From Pomphorhynchus laevis (taxonomy: Eukaryota > Acanthocephala > Palaeacanthocephala > Echinorhynchida > Pomphorhynchidae), in NCBI GenBank assembly GCA_012934845.2, contig WNNJ02003574.1, positions 1 to 64,000 of the forward strand: a stretch of 64,000 bases of DNA, in the 5' to 3' direction. Under the pieces are notes generated by a model. That model saw only the letters and a list, made by a program, of their open reading frames with translations. It searched no databases and was not told the origin of the DNA. Shown here in pieces: positions 13,001-25,239 of this stretch (position 1 is its first letter; each line of letters begins with the position of its first letter). Both the position numbers and the translations under genes were made by a program.

Positions 13001-13075
13001 GCATCCATTACAGACGGCAACGGGACCATGACATTGGCAACACATACTCTCACTAGAGGGTTGACCTCTCACCAT
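10054..13075 (-). pseudogene. CXC-RT LINE element C, full-length but decayed
   Basis: CXC start at 13075 (CCQCHGPVAVCNGCRCAKAN), open to 12554; linker 12493-12230; RT 12146-11547 with GVRPIGICN, TIDATNAFNRIN and GFTQGDPFATAGFA; thumb 11304-11059; C-terminal half 11126-10473 with WLSAVPL, CYCG...HALSC and RHNAVRDTIA; tail 10296-10054 with TSGGFIKEASMLVNTIA. Several frameshifts separate these blocks. Sequence is close to copy B, so B and C form tail-to-tail arms of about 3 kb each, a large imperfect inverted repeat that could complicate assembly or form hairpin transcripts. Confidence 0.8.
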
Positions 13076-13241
13076 GTTAGATGAATACTTGCGGTCGAGC
13101 CGAATTCACACAGTATTTATGGGTAGAGGCTGCGCACTCCTGGAGGGAACAATTTCAGAAGAACGATTCCAGAAGTCAAAATGTAATTAATGTAATTAGG
13201 CGAATTATTCTTTCTATTAATAATTAATAGAAAGAATATTA

Positions 13242-14084
13242 ATATAAAGAATTTCAATACAAAATTTTTTAATTAACACGAACAGGAAATTATAAACCTG
13301 CATGCATTTTGACAACCTTCGTCGGTAAGCTTAACCCGTAATGCGCCTACCACAGAGACCTGGCCCCTAATGGGGCGTTTCGACCTTAGTCTACTCATCA
13401 CTACATGTTGTTCTCATCTGTGTGGCCATGTAGCTACACAACTTCGACAGTACTTAATCCTCAGTAAACCTATGAAGGAAATCACTAAGCGCACGCTCCT
13501 CCACCAGTGACCAGCCTTACATCTGGTATGGTTTGCGTAATCAGTGGCTTCACAGGACAGCACGTGTGCTATCGTTCCTACCTTCATCAGCTTACTAAGG
13601 TTGCTGAACAAGCAACACGCTTGTATACAGCTAAAGCACAATGCAGGAGCAAAAGCTCTCTAGCTACAAAGCACGAGCAAAGCTCAAGCGCAGATTCTAA
13701 GAATCGTCATTCACATATAGTGGTTATATGAATTGAAAACTACTGGTGACGTTATATTATAAGAAAGAATTTCAATACAACTTTTTAAAATTAATACGAA
13801 CAGGAAAGTATAAACTTGCATACTTTTTTACAACATTCACCGTGAAGCTTAACCTGGAATGCGGTTACCACAGACGCCTAGCCTTCAATGGGGGCGTTTC
13901 GGCTTTACTATACTCATCACTACAGGGTGGTATCATCAGTGTGGTCCTGTAGCTACACAACTTCGACAGTACTTAATCATGAATAAACCTATGAAAGGAA
14001 TTCATTAAGCTAACGCTACTCCACCGGTGACGAATAACGTCACCAGTAGTTTTCAATTCATATAACCACTATATATGAAGTGAC
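13242..14084. mobile_element. Small inverted-repeat element with a duplicated body
   Basis: Two diverged direct copies of a body of about 270 bp lie at about 13242-13508 and 13757-14030 (shared blocks such as cagtacttaatc and ctccacc). The second body is bracketed by perfect 41-bp inverted arms, 13715-13755 and 14034-14074; the match continues imperfectly outward. No coding sequence. This is a MITE-like unit next to or nested in a relative. Confidence 0.7.
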
Positions 14085-14416
14085 AATTTTTAATTTAATT
14101 TGATGATTTATAATTTCTTATAATAAGAAATAATAACAATATTTTTTATTATATCTGATTTATTTCAATAAGTATTCATTTGATGTAATCACCGTCTCCG
14201 TATTGGAATGTTGCCAGAATGGCGCAGGATCTTTGTTCTTGATGCTCTTAAACAAGAATGTATTTTATTTAGTAAAATACAATATTTTTATTAATTATTA
14301 TTGACTGTTTTAATCATTCTTGATTATAACTACTTATAAAGAAACATTCAGAAGTATTAGAAGAAAAAGTTATAAGTATTCAGTATAATTACAACAATAT
14401 AATAAAATACACAATA

Positions 14417-17100
14417 TGACTCGTGAGAAACCGTCCTCTTTAAGAAAGTGTTGCAGCTGTAATACAAGAGCTACCAAATGGATTCGATGTGCCTGTGCAA
14501 CGGCGAATAGAACATGTTCGACTGCAGTGCTCCAACAGGCTTACTTTTCTGAATGTATCAAATAAAGATCTAATCTATTTCGATTACCACGTTGTAACGC
14601 GAGTCATCAATTCATTGCAACACTTGCCGATCTCTTCCTATGTGCTGCAAACTCTGCTGACTTTGAAAACGGTTCACTTCAGCTGGCAACAATTTTCAGC
14701 AAAGTAATTAGGAAAAACATAGGCAGCAAGTCAGTTCAATTCGCAGGGCATTGAAACGCAGATTAAAAATGCGGCACAACCAAGAGCTCCATGAAATTTA
14801 TCGACAGGCTCTGAGTCTTCAAAACAGAATGGAGTACAGAAAGATCAATGAAAATAGTCACACTGCTCAAAAAGATGGCACAAAGACTTCATAAAATTGA
14901 TGACGAGTGGTAAAGCAACGTGTGCGATACGAATGCTGTCTTCCGATGAAAGTATGAGTGGAGTTCTTCGCATTGATGATATTATCGACAATACAGTGTC
15001 AGTTAGGGAGAAACATAGTATACTACACCCTGAGGCCTGTGAACTTAATCCGTCTCTTGAGCTAAAAAAAACCATTGCCAGGGATGTGCGAACATTACTC
15101 TAATGTATTTTTGGTAATTGATGCACAAACGATTATATCGGTTAGTGGAACTGTTCAAGGAAGCGGTTGGACCCTCTGGTATTAACGCCAAAGATTGGTA
15201 CTCGATGCTAAATGAGTTCGGACCCAATTCCCTGCAACAAGCGGATGCGTTGACAAAATTTGCCTCTCGACTAGCATCGAAAGATAGTAGTTCACCGAAT
15301 TCAGAGGCGTTTACTGCATGTCGGCTTATCCCACTAGACAAACAACCTGGAGTCCGACTAATAGGCATATGAGATGTAAGCCGACGAATAATAACCAACC
15401 CAATTTTATCAATGATAACGCATGATCTTACTGAAGTGGCTGGTTGTGTACAGTTATGTGTTGTGCAAAAATGCAGAGCTGAGGCGGCAATCCACTCTAT
15501 TAGGAAAACTTTTGAGCCATCAAATGATGTTTGCGTACTTCATATATATGCCACTAATGCGTTCAACACGATCAATCGTAAACTGACATTTGTCCGGCCT
15601 TGTACCGCGTTCTAACGAACTGTTACAAAAAAGATCCGATATTAACAGTGCAAGACGAACAGTTGATAGCCAAAGAAGGATTCACTCAAGGAGATCTATT
15701 AGCAATGGCAGCTTTCGCGTTGGCTACACTACCGTTAATTGCGAACCTACAGAATACAGCCCCATTAATTATACACCGATGGTATGCAAGATAGAGAGGG
15801 CTATCTTGCATACCCTCTCTATCTAGATATATCAAGATATAGAGGGCTATCTTGCTATATTATAATATGTTTTGAAGACTCAGAGCCTGTCGATAAATTT
15901 CATGGAGCTCTTGGTTGTGCCGCATTTTTAATCTGCGTTTCAATGCCCTGCGAATTGAACTGACTTGCTGCCTATGTTTTGCCTAATTACTTGGCTGAAA
16001 ATTGTTGCCAGCTCAAGAACTTGGAGAACTTTATATACAATGTTTTTCTACCTAAGCTCACCGGATAAGGGGATATAATTGGGACTATGCTGATGACATG
16101 TTCATTACCAAAGACATCAGGAGGATTAGGTATTCGGGGTGATTAGAAGAAAATGACAGTATCGATAATCGATCAATGAGAATGTGTGACCCCATTGTGA
16201 GCAGTGATATAAATAATAACGTTACAATAGGTCAAAAACACATAGCAGAACAGTTATCACTGGAGAACAAATTAGAGATCAGCAACAAAATTTCACAAAC
16301 GTTAGAACGGATATGCGACCAATCAAGAAGTAAACTAACATATGCTGCAGAGATAGGAGCGTCATCTTAGCTCATTGTGAAACCCACAAATAATCCTCAA
16401 TCACGGTTAAATACCCAAAAGTTTAGAGATGCAATGTGATTTCGATAGAGCGTATCTTTACGGAATTGTAATGCACGATGTGCATGTGGAGCCGTCCTGG
16501 ATCAATCATACTCGCAATCATATTAGCAGGCGAGACCATAATAATACGCCACGACTTAATTCGTAACCCAATAGCTAGTGAATTGGATAACATATGCAAT
16601 GATGTAATATTAGAGCCACGCTTAAGTCCAATATAGGATGGTTATTAGTTCGAAGCTGAAACTACTACAAGGGACGCTAATGCCAGATCTGATGAAGCGT
16701 GTTGGTGATTGTACGGTTGCGGAATGATGCGGTCTTTTCTATATATCTGTATTTTTAACACATTATCACCATCCTATATTGGAAAGTCCCCAAATGAAAA
16801 TCACTCGTACCATACTAATCGTAAATTCACAAAATATAAGGAGCGTATTGCCGACATCGATAATTCATTTTTCATACACCTACGTTTTCGACATGCGGAG
16901 GAATAGATCTGGAAGCTCACAAAATGATTAAATGGATGGCAAATCAAAAGAAAAGATTAAACAAATTAAGCAAAAGACGTCTTACTCTGGAGCAATTACA
17001 AGAATTCGATCAAAAATCTGTGTCAAATTAGCGCGTGATGCGTCAATGTGTATTCGCCGTAGAATGCTACTGTATGTATAGATGCCCATTTGAGGGAACC
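14417..17100 (+). pseudogene. CXC-RT LINE element D, rearranged
   Basis: Starts with a degraded CXC cluster (KCCSCNTRATKWIRCAC, 14417-14515). Then come a LPRCNAS-type block near 14590, RT fingers 14897-15372 (GPSGINAKDWYSML, RLIPLDKQPGVRLIGI), RT palm 15400-15794 (GFTQGDLLAMAAFALATLPL, ending at HRWYA), an inverted copy of its own 5' region (15871-16011), thumb remnants 16050-16370 and the C-terminal end 16709-17040 (YICIFNTLSPSYIGKSPNE). A gcccatttgaggg tail at 17082 fits the family 3' motif. The copy has multiple stops and frameshifts. Its C-terminus is closest to copy F at 55122-58274, so D and F belong to one subfamily. Confidence 0.75.
14685..16011. repeat. Inverted duplication inside element D, with hairpin junction
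   Basis: 15871-16011 is the reverse complement of 14685-14824 with only about two differences in 141 bases. At the junction, tatgcaagatag and its reverse complement ctatcttgcata (15783-15815) form a hairpin, followed by a second ccctctctatc...gatatagaggg pairing. The near identity against a heavily mutated background implies a recent rearrangement or an assembly error. Confidence 0.85.
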
Positions 17101-17152
17101 TTATAATGTATTGTATTATTCAAGTGATTCTTATTATTAAAAAATAATAAGA

Positions 17153-18935
17153 CTTGTTGCACTTGACAAAATGTCCAGGCATTCGTCCAATTGGCATAGG
17201 AGATGTCGCTCGTCGGATTATGTGTAAAACTGTTCTGAACCTTGTATCGGATTCTTTGCAGAATGTTTGTGGGAATGTACAGTTGTGCGCAGGATAGAAG
17301 TCGGGAATAGACTATGCGATACATAGTGTTAGAGCGCGTCTAGATGACAGATCGGACAATGCATTACTTGCCATAGATGCTAATAATGCCTTTAACAGAA
17401 TCAATAGAGAAGCTATACTACACAATGTAAAGATTATATGTCCGTCCTTGGGCCATATTGTTTCAAATATGTATGGATGTGATACATTTCTTGGCATTGA
17501 TGGTGAAATGATAATTGCCGAAGATGGTGTGACGCAAAATGATCCGATGGCAATGGCGATATTTGCCGTCGCTACCATGCCGATAATAAATGAAATTCGT
17601 AGGAAATATCCCACAGTCTTAAACTTATGGTATGCCGATGATGCTAATTTTATCGGGTCACCGAATGATTTACAACAGGTTTGGCGCCACTTGAACTTAA
17701 TAGGTCCAATATATGGTTACTACCCAAATGCATCCAAGTGTAAGCTTCTTATTAAAGAAACCTATAAATTGCAGGCAGAACTACTGTTTAAAGATTCACA
17801 AATATCTATATGTACTGATGGGATTACAGTCCTTGGATCCCCAATTGGAACTAGTGCTTACGTATCTTCTATTGTAGTCGAGAATGTACACTTCCTTTGC
17901 AAAATTGTCGAACGTTTGTCTGGTGTTGCCATTTACGACCCACATGTTGCGTATGTTGCACATACTGTAGCAATCCAATCAAAATGGATATTCCTTAAGA
18001 GAACAACTCCTTGTAATGTATCATGGTATGATCCTTTAGAATATGCCATACGCACGAGGCTGATCCCTGCTCTGCTGGGAATTCAACTGATAACTGATGA
18101 CATTCGTCTGATAACTGAAACACCAACTTATTTAGGTCTAGCTATCGCAAACCCATCTAAGAACGTTATTCAAGAATATGAATGGTCAAGATTAATGTGT
18201 TCAGCTCTAAATGAACAACGACTCACCGATGCAAAGCCTCATGTTAGACAAAATGACATAGCGAAACAAATTAATCGGGAAAAGTGTGAAATATCTACAA
18301 TAACTAGATCATTGATTTCTGAGAATTATTCTTCGGCAATGATGTATGCATCAAAAAAGGTGCTTCGGCATGGCTACAATCACGCCCACTTGCGTATAAG
18401 GGATATCATCTTCCCAGACTGGAATTTATGGATGCAATTGCGGCTAGGTATGATTGGATGCCAAGTTGCTTAAAGAACAAGTGTCGATGTGGTGTACAAA
18501 TGTCCATACAACATGCACTATCTTGTCCACATGGTGGGGTTCCTATGTCTCGACACAACTGTGTCCGTAATGTTATCCCTGATGAATTATCACGTGTATC
18601 GCATTCGGTTCAACTTGAGCCAGTTCTCAATGAAGTCCCGCCTGATGTTATTTTCAACAATTCCGCTACAAGCCTTGAATTGAATGCCCTCTTTGACATC
18701 AAGTGTGTTGGCTTGTCGGGAAGAGACATGGATCATGATTACTTCGATGTATGTATATAGTGCACTGGCTTAATCCAATGCATTGCGTACTCCCCGTCAA
18801 AGCAATAAATTTCATGCTAACCGAAAGACATCCAAATATGCCAAGAGAATTCAAGTCGACGGATCAAGCTTTACTCCGTTGATTTTCTCTACCTCTGGTG
18901 GTATTGGAGACGAAGCTCCAATAATAATTATTCCA
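17153..18935 (+). pseudogene. CXC-RT LINE element E, 5'-truncated
   Basis: Begins inside the RT fingers (PGIRPIGIGDVARRI) immediately after the tail of D. Palm motifs are well kept: AIDANNAFNRIN near 17372, EDGVTQNDPMAMAIFA and LWYADDANFIGS within the 341-codon frame 17448-18473. The CCHC (CRCG...HALSC) and RLE (ALFDIKCVGLS, YFDVCI) follow in 18428-18760, with a tail carrying FSTSGGIGDEA to about 18935. One stop near 17297, one frameshift near 18400 and one near 18760 break it. CXC and linker are missing, as expected of incomplete reverse transcription. Confidence 0.8.
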
Positions 18936-19404
18936 TAAAATTTGATGTTTTAATGTCACTACTGGAATAGTTGCACAGATCCGTCAAAAGAATAATTATA
19001 GGATTTAGGAAAAAATTCGTTAATTTTTTCAAATTAAAGAATATAAAATAAGTACCTAATTTTTTACAAAAGAATTCTCTAACTCTTCACAAAAGAATTA
19101 TAGAATTATAAATTATTTTTGTAATAATATTTTTTTTGTAAAATTTAATGTTTTTAATAAATTACTTAAATGTGAAAATATAAACGCACACAAATGGAGG
19201 TTAGGTAAAGATAACATATAACTTCAAATAAAAATTTTCTGAAGGCGTAAAAATACAATATTATCAAAGATCTACGAAAATAAGTTTTAGCCACTCGATC
19301 CAGTATTATAAAGTATAAACTGGATCACAGTCGTGTTGAAACGAGGAAAACTCTGCATTGTAATAATAAAATTCAAGCAAACGAAACGAAATAAAAAAAA
19401 ACAA
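18936..19404. other. AT-rich spacer
   Basis: No gene, RNA or repeat that I can support; it separates the CXC-RT cluster from the CR1/L2-like LINEs. Confidence 0.4.
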
Positions 19405-20965
19405 AACCTCGCCTGCCGAACCTCTACCTACCCCCAAACTTAAATCCATATGATCATCGATAAACCATTTCTCACAACCTTCTTTAACTCGTCTATCCGC
19501 AATCGTATCTTTCTTTCACACTAGAAATCCGTCATCGTTCGTCCCCTCCTTAAGAAACAATCTCTCGACCCCTCATTTCCTTTTAGCTATCGCTCCATTT
19601 CACTCATCCCTACTTTTTCCAAGCTCTTAGTGCGCTTAACATAATACAGATCAACGCTTATCTCTCTTCATCCAATTTGTACCATCCTTTCCAATCCGCT
19701 TTCCACGCTAATCACTCCACAGAAATCGCCTGCATGAGTTTACAACGGCCTACTCATTTTTCGTGACAAGGCTTTATATAGTGTATTCATCACCCTCGCC
19801 CTCTCATCCGCCTTCTACATTGTCGACCACTCCGTCCTCCTTTCTCGCCTTCTTTATGATTACGGCTTTTCTTCTTCATCCGTAGCATGGTTTGCCTCAT
19901 ATCTATCCGACCGTTTCTTTCGTGTCTGTTCTAATTCATCATGCCTCCTCCCATCCCTATCTTTTGCGGGGTCCCATAAGGTTCAGTCCTGGGTCCCCTG
20001 CTTTTCTCTCTTCAGCTTGGCAATCTCTATCCGTTTATCAAACCTTACTCCTTTAACTTCATGCAATACGCCGATGACATCCTCATCTATGCTCATGCAC
20101 CCGCACATCGCATACACGATATCGCAATTTCTGACTCCAACTGTCTTTCTTCTATCTACAAACTTCTCTAACATCTTCGTCTCGTTCTAAACACAGACAA
20201 GTCCAAAATAATGTGGATCCTCCCCGTCAACCTAACATATCTCTCCCCCCTGTATATTTTGGCTCATCAGCCATCCCCATAGCCCATAATCTCACTTTCT
20301 TATACTTCCATTTCGATAATCACATTTCTCTTAAACCCTTCGTCCGCGACAAAGTCCGCTCGTCTAACCTAATTCTCCGTAAAACCGCCGTATCCGCCCC
20401 TTTATCGACTTCCGTTTCCTGTATGCCTCTTCTTTCATCGATTCCTTTCCCTAAAATCGATTACTGCCTCAGCCTTTTCGCCAATTCTCCAAAATCCATC
20501 ATCCTACCGCTACAACGCATCATAAACTATGCCGTTCGAGTGCTCTTTCGTCTCCGTCGCTTCGACCACATATCCACATATCTTGTCCAATTTTCCTGGT
20601 CCACCATCTACATCCGCATACAACTCCAGCTTCTTTTCGTAATTTATCGTCTCATGAATGTCGACTTCCCGTCGTTCATCAACCTCCCTTTCTTAGACGA
20701 CACTTGTCCCATCTTTAATCACTGCGTTCACTTAATTATCTCTTACTCTACGTTTCCAATCACTCTAACAACTACGGTTACCGATCCTTCCTCGTCGCTG
20801 CCTCACTCGCCTGGAATCAGCTCCAACTCGGCGTTCGCCGCGCTCCTTCCTTTATTGCATTCAAATGCCGCCTCCCTACCCACCTCCTCGACACATGATT
20901 TAGATTTTGCTTTTGTTTTTGTGTGCACCGATACGCATTTGCCACGTTAAAATAAATCTTTTTTA
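19405..20965 (+). pseudogene. CR1/L2-like LINE (copy I1), 5'-truncated
   Basis: Starts in the RT upstream of the palm (homologous to about 28280 of copy I2) and runs to the shared 3' end gccacgttaaa...aatctttttt. The palm region includes a damaged catalytic block (19800-19840) and a readable QYADDILIYAHA near 20060. The open piece 20213-20950 covers the RT thumb and C-terminus (PKIDYCLSLFANSPKSIILP, FVIYRLMNVDFPSFINLPF). Several frameshifts. Matches I2 closely by eye. Confidence 0.8.
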
Positions 20966-21223
20966 AAACACCAAGCCACAATATAAAAGTGAAATAAATC
21001 AAACAAATATAACTTATTAAATTCAATTAACTATAAAATATATAAAACAATTACATTTAATGTGATATTTTTAAAATAAAATCTGCTTTATTATTAGACA
21101 TCACTTTATTCTTTTTATGAAATAAGCCTCATGTTATATACGCGAAAGATAATCCCTTTCATACGATAGTTGAGGACTTATCAAAATTTACGTTATATTC
21201 TAAATTTAATAATAAAGATTTTC
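20966..21223. other. AT-rich spacer
   Basis: Short A/T-rich stretch with no gene seen; part may be the 3' untranslated end of LINE K1. Confidence 0.35.
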
Positions 21224-21713
21224 TTAAATACAAAAAAATCGAGGAGAAACATGCAAAGCAGTAAAACAGTCACCAAAAACATACTTAGTCAATTCAATCA
21301 GTAATTTACTTCCGTCTTCAACTTCCAAACTACGGCCATAGATCCAGGGGGATCTGAGCCCCCCCCAACCGATCCAACACGACGCTTTCCCACTCAACCA
21401 CTTGGAGTCTCTCACCCCCCCCCGAAGAATCTAATCGCCGCGGACTATGCTGGGTAAACGAGAGACGAAGAGCTTCAGGAACCTTAGTCTTTGCTCTGGG
21501 GGACGTCATCTTAGAAGAAGACTAATCCCGAGATAGCCCAAGTGCCTGGATATAATCCCGAGATAGCTCAAAGGCGCACCAGAGTTTTTCCTTTCAACGG
21601 AAGATGCTGAGCCCGTTTTAGGGCCACCTATCTTTCTTCAGGATACGTTTGAGTCTATCCAGGTCAGCTTTCGCCGACTAGTTCACCATAACGGTGAACC
21701 GCAGGTATTTTAC

Positions 21714-22081
21714 TCAACTTCTGAAGATGGGAAGTGGTTCAGAGGCAAATATGGAGGAGAGCGCATAAAGTGCTAATCTCTTAAGTTTCTGCTTTGTTGC
21801 AGGGCTGCCATGAAAGACAACCGCCTGCGATTTAGCGGAGTTTAAAATAAGGTTGGATATGAGTAACTGATCTTTTAATCTTAAAAAGAAACGGCTGATG
21901 TCAGAGACTTCGTCTTTACACCTGTGTCCAGTGAACAGGGCTGTTGTGTCATCGGCGTACACCACAAGACGTTGTTCGAGTTTAAATATTTTGAATAGAT
22001 TAGTAAAGGCAGCAAGTTATAAGATAGGAGAAAGTGGGGATCCTTGAGGTACACCCGTAATAGGGTAGAACTGACGCACAT
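21714..22081 (-). pseudogene. LINE RT palm fragment of K1
   Basis: Carries the catalytic VYADDTTALFTG box and the following helix (FFLRLKDQLLISNLILNSAK), matching the K2 copy at 23710-23840. Two frames are needed. The N-terminal RT motifs are absent. It encodes only a relic of the reverse transcriptase. Confidence 0.7.
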
Positions 22082-22319
22082 TAGGGTGGTCCTTGGTACT
22101 GTAGGATAATAGCAACTTGCAGATTACTGTTGATATCAAGGACTCCATCTGCTTGTAGACGGCTTCGATTTTGGAGTTAAACGACGCAAAATGTCAGAAT
22201 CAACCGTTCGGGGGGAGGTAGCTACGGAAGAAAAAGAAGGAGATTACGTATGTTTACCGTGGGACTAGTTTTGAATAATATCCCCCGATAGTCTTTGAAT
22301 ACACAGCATTTCCTGCTTT

Positions 22320-23088
22320 AGGCGGGATGACTCCCTCCACAGTTGGAACAGGATGGGAGAGTCTCGCACCGAAGATCTGCCAGAAGATTGGAACAATCCA
22401 GCTTACCGCACCTGCCGCAGGTGATAGCCCCACTGTAGTTGGAGGCCCAGTGCCCCCATTTGTGACCCTTGCTGCAATGGGAATACGTAAATTCGTCTGG
22501 CTTTTTTTATTGAAATTTTAGGTTAAACCCCATAAAAGGGTGACTTTTGGAATTCGAAAGTAGTTCACCTTGTTTAATAGTAGTCGAACCAAACTTAATT
22601 TGAATTAGGAAACCAGACTTGCTATTTATAGCGCGAAAATTAATAATCTTAAACGTCTTTTCGAGCTGTGATATGTCGAATTCCTTGAGGTTGCAAGAAA
22701 GGTTAGAAATTTTGACTGTGCCTAGTATTGGCTTAGGTCTAATTTCAACAAAATCGGCCAATGCTGATTTGAAAAAGTTGTGATATTCCTCTGCTATATC
22801 GGCAGTTGAAAATGAGACTTTTAGTTCGGTTGCATATATTTTTACAAAGTGAAATAACAATCGTTTACGTTTGCTTTCGCAGAATTTACGCAAGAACACA
22901 TTGAATATATTATGTCTCTCCATAGGCCTTTTTAATTTAATTAACATCAAATTTTTGAGTTTTGGGATGGGAGAAAGTACCTCCCCATCCCTTGCACTAG
23001 TTGAAACAGTACTAACCTTGTTGTCTTCCGAAAAATTTGAAGGAAATACCTTTTGATCGTCTGGATTACTCGTATTTTTGTTGCACAT
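22320..23088 (-). CDS. LINE ORF1 (gag-like nucleic-acid-binding protein), best copy
   Basis: The open frame 23088-22507 (193 aa) starts with MCNKNTSNPDDQK. It has a central fold region with RHNIFNVFLRKFCESKRKR and EEYHNFFKSALADF, shared with the ORF1 at 1240-1608. One frame change leads into a zinc-knuckle region (about 22500-22320) reading CSKGHKWGHW, then CGRCGK and CSNCGGSHPA before a stop. In the family this protein binds the LINE RNA. The second knuckle position keeps its cysteines, but the first has lost some. Apart from that shift it is the most readable ORF1 here. Confidence 0.7.
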
Positions 23089-23165
23089 TTTACTTCTGAT
23101 GCTAAATAAATAAAGACTCTAACAAACAAAAGCAAAAAGTAAATGTCATAAGTGTGACAAAAGTG

Positions 23166-23566
23166 TCATAACAGTATGTCTGTCAAAAGAGCAGTCAGTC
23201 CAAAAATGTACCTTCTTAGTGGTCCTCTTCTTATTATGGCCTCAAATCCAAAGGGGATCTGAGCCCCCAATCGATCCAACACGCCGCTTTTTGATTGAAC
23301 CACCAGGGGTCTTTGACCCTCCGAAGAATCCAATCGGTGCGGACTATGCTGGGTAAACGAGAGACGAGGAGCTTCAGGAATTTTAGTCTTTGCTCTGGGG
23401 GACGTCCTCTTGAAAAGAAGACTAATCCCGAGATAGCCCAGGTACCCCAAAGGCGTACCTGGGTTTTCCCATTCAACGACAGATGCTGGGCCCGTATCAG
23501 AGCCCACCTAGCTCTTTTCATGATACGTTTGAGCCTATCCAGGTCAACTTTCGCTGACCAGTTCAC
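23166..23566 (-). pseudogene. LINE ORF2 C-terminal region (K2)
   Basis: Two overlapping frames share the end of ORF2: one with VDLDRLKRIMKRARWALIRA and the other with the run RTKIPEAPRLSFTQHSP. This region recurs at 21224-21600 (K1) and on the plus strand at 39531-39800. No domain is recognisable. Confidence 0.6.
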
Positions 23567-23807
23567 CGAAAAGGTGAACCCAAGGTATTTTACTCGACTT
23601 GTGAACGTAGGGAGTGGCTCTGAGAAAAAATGGAGGGGCGTGTGCAGAGAGTGCTAATCTCTTGAGCTTTTGCTTTGTTGCAGGGGTGCCAGTAAAGACG
23701 ACCACCTGCGATTTAGCGGAGTTTAAAATTAGATTAAATTGGGGTAGATGGTCTTTTAATCTCGAAAAGAAACGGCTGATGTCAGAGACTACGTCTTTAC
23801 ACCTGCG

Positions 23808-24969
23808 TCAAGTGAAAAGGGCTGTGGTGTCATCAGCGTACACAACTAGACGTTGTTCACGTTTAAATATTTTAAATAGAACAATTGAGGCAGCAATATA
23901 CAAGATTAAAGAAAGTGGTAAACCTTGAGGCACACCCGTAATATGGTAGAAATGACGCGCATCATGGTCGTCTTCATAATAAAATCGCATGGTGTACAGC
24001 AGTATCTCCACCCTGTTCACTATTCTCGCAGGCAACTCGAGGGACCTGAGAGAATAGATCACAACGGAAATAGAGATACGGTCAAATGCCGCGGAAAAAT
24101 CAAGGAAAACAGCTACAGCTAGCTGATGACTGTACTCCTGACAAAACCGATGCACTTCACCAACTTCTGAATAGACCGAGCGACCTTCGACAAACCCATG
24201 GAATCCAGGTGAGATAAAATTTCGCCTAATCAGATGATCGCGAATTCTACGCGCAAGCGCTTTTTCGTTGATCGAGACGAGGGAATTTTGAATCGAGATG
24301 GGCCGCAGGTCTTTAGGGGAAGAGACCGGAGACTTTTGGAATAAAAACTCTTTTGCTTATATTGATGCCGACCACATCGGATGGGGAGGCTAATTGCATT
24401 GTGACGGCCACCTCACTTAGTTGATAGGCTGTCAAAAGCTGACAGACACAGGAAGAGAGTGGAGCAACGGATTTGGAGGTGCCCGGAAGAGGCCCCCAGA
24501 CGTTGAGAATATCTGGGACAGATAGGTCTTTACTCCTGAAGTCTCCCCAAGGCGCGAATGGTTGCGGAGATTGAGTGGCTCCGTAGTTGTGTAGGGCAAG
24601 TGACTCCTCTAAAACTTTATCAAGGCATATACTAACGATCCACCCCAAAGCCTTATCTCTCCAACAAACAAACTTCACTTCGTTGAATATCTTCCGAAAG
24701 GAAGACTGGGAAGGGTTAAGACGAGCAATGTTCGCCCTATCCCTACTCAGCTGGAACCAATATCTGGTGCGCCAGTATTCCTTCGCGAGGGTCTGCCTGG
24801 CGGAGGAAGAGAGATTAGGGAGGTTCAGCAGTTTAGCTAGGACCTTGAGTTTTGTCGGAGTGGGATCGAATATTCGACCTTTATAGGTTGTCGAAAGCAA
24901 TGCTGTAACTTGCGAAGAGAGGTAGGAATTGAATTCGATTAAACTCTCATTTCCAATTCGGGGAAGCAT
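23808..24969 (-). pseudogene. LINE reverse transcriptase and upstream linker (K2)
   Basis: Frame 24969-24313 (218 aa) is the region between endonuclease and RT, with KEYWRTRYWFQLSRDRAN and, near its end, ASPSDVVGINI. Frame 24155-23808 has the palm: VAVFLDFSAAFDRIS (catalytic Asp), TGVPQGLPLSLILY and VVYADDTTALFT. A gap of about 160 bases in other frames separates the two. The enzyme would copy the LINE RNA at the nicked target. Frameshifts make it inactive. Confidence 0.8.
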
Positions 24970-25239
24970 TGGATAGCTGCTCGGAAGAAAGCCACTCTAA
25001 TCGGGTCAAAGTGGAATCTCCTCCGAAGCAGCGTATCCTCCTCTATCCGCCAGCGAATTAGATCATAAGAGGTGGACAGATTTTGACGCGACTGCTAGGT
25101 GCAGAAGGGTTTTAACAGCCACCTCTTATGGAGCAGTAATAAGTCGAGGAGTGAATTCGATGATGTGCAATGAAAGGAGGAGACGGTGGTTTGTGAATAA
25201 GATAACCGTTCTTGGCTCTGCGGAGTGCTGCATTAATCC

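Larger units (their letters stand above)
21224..23140 (-). mobile_element. I/Jockey-like LINE (copy K1), internally deleted
   Basis: Minus-strand order: 5' leader, ORF1 (23088-22320), a remnant joined directly to RT (about 22260-21714) with VYADDTTALFTG, and the C-terminal/3' part (21600-21224). The endonuclease and first half of the RT found in copy K2 are missing, so K1 carries an internal deletion of about 2 kb. It sits head to tail directly behind the 3' end of K2 at about 23150. Confidence 0.8.
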
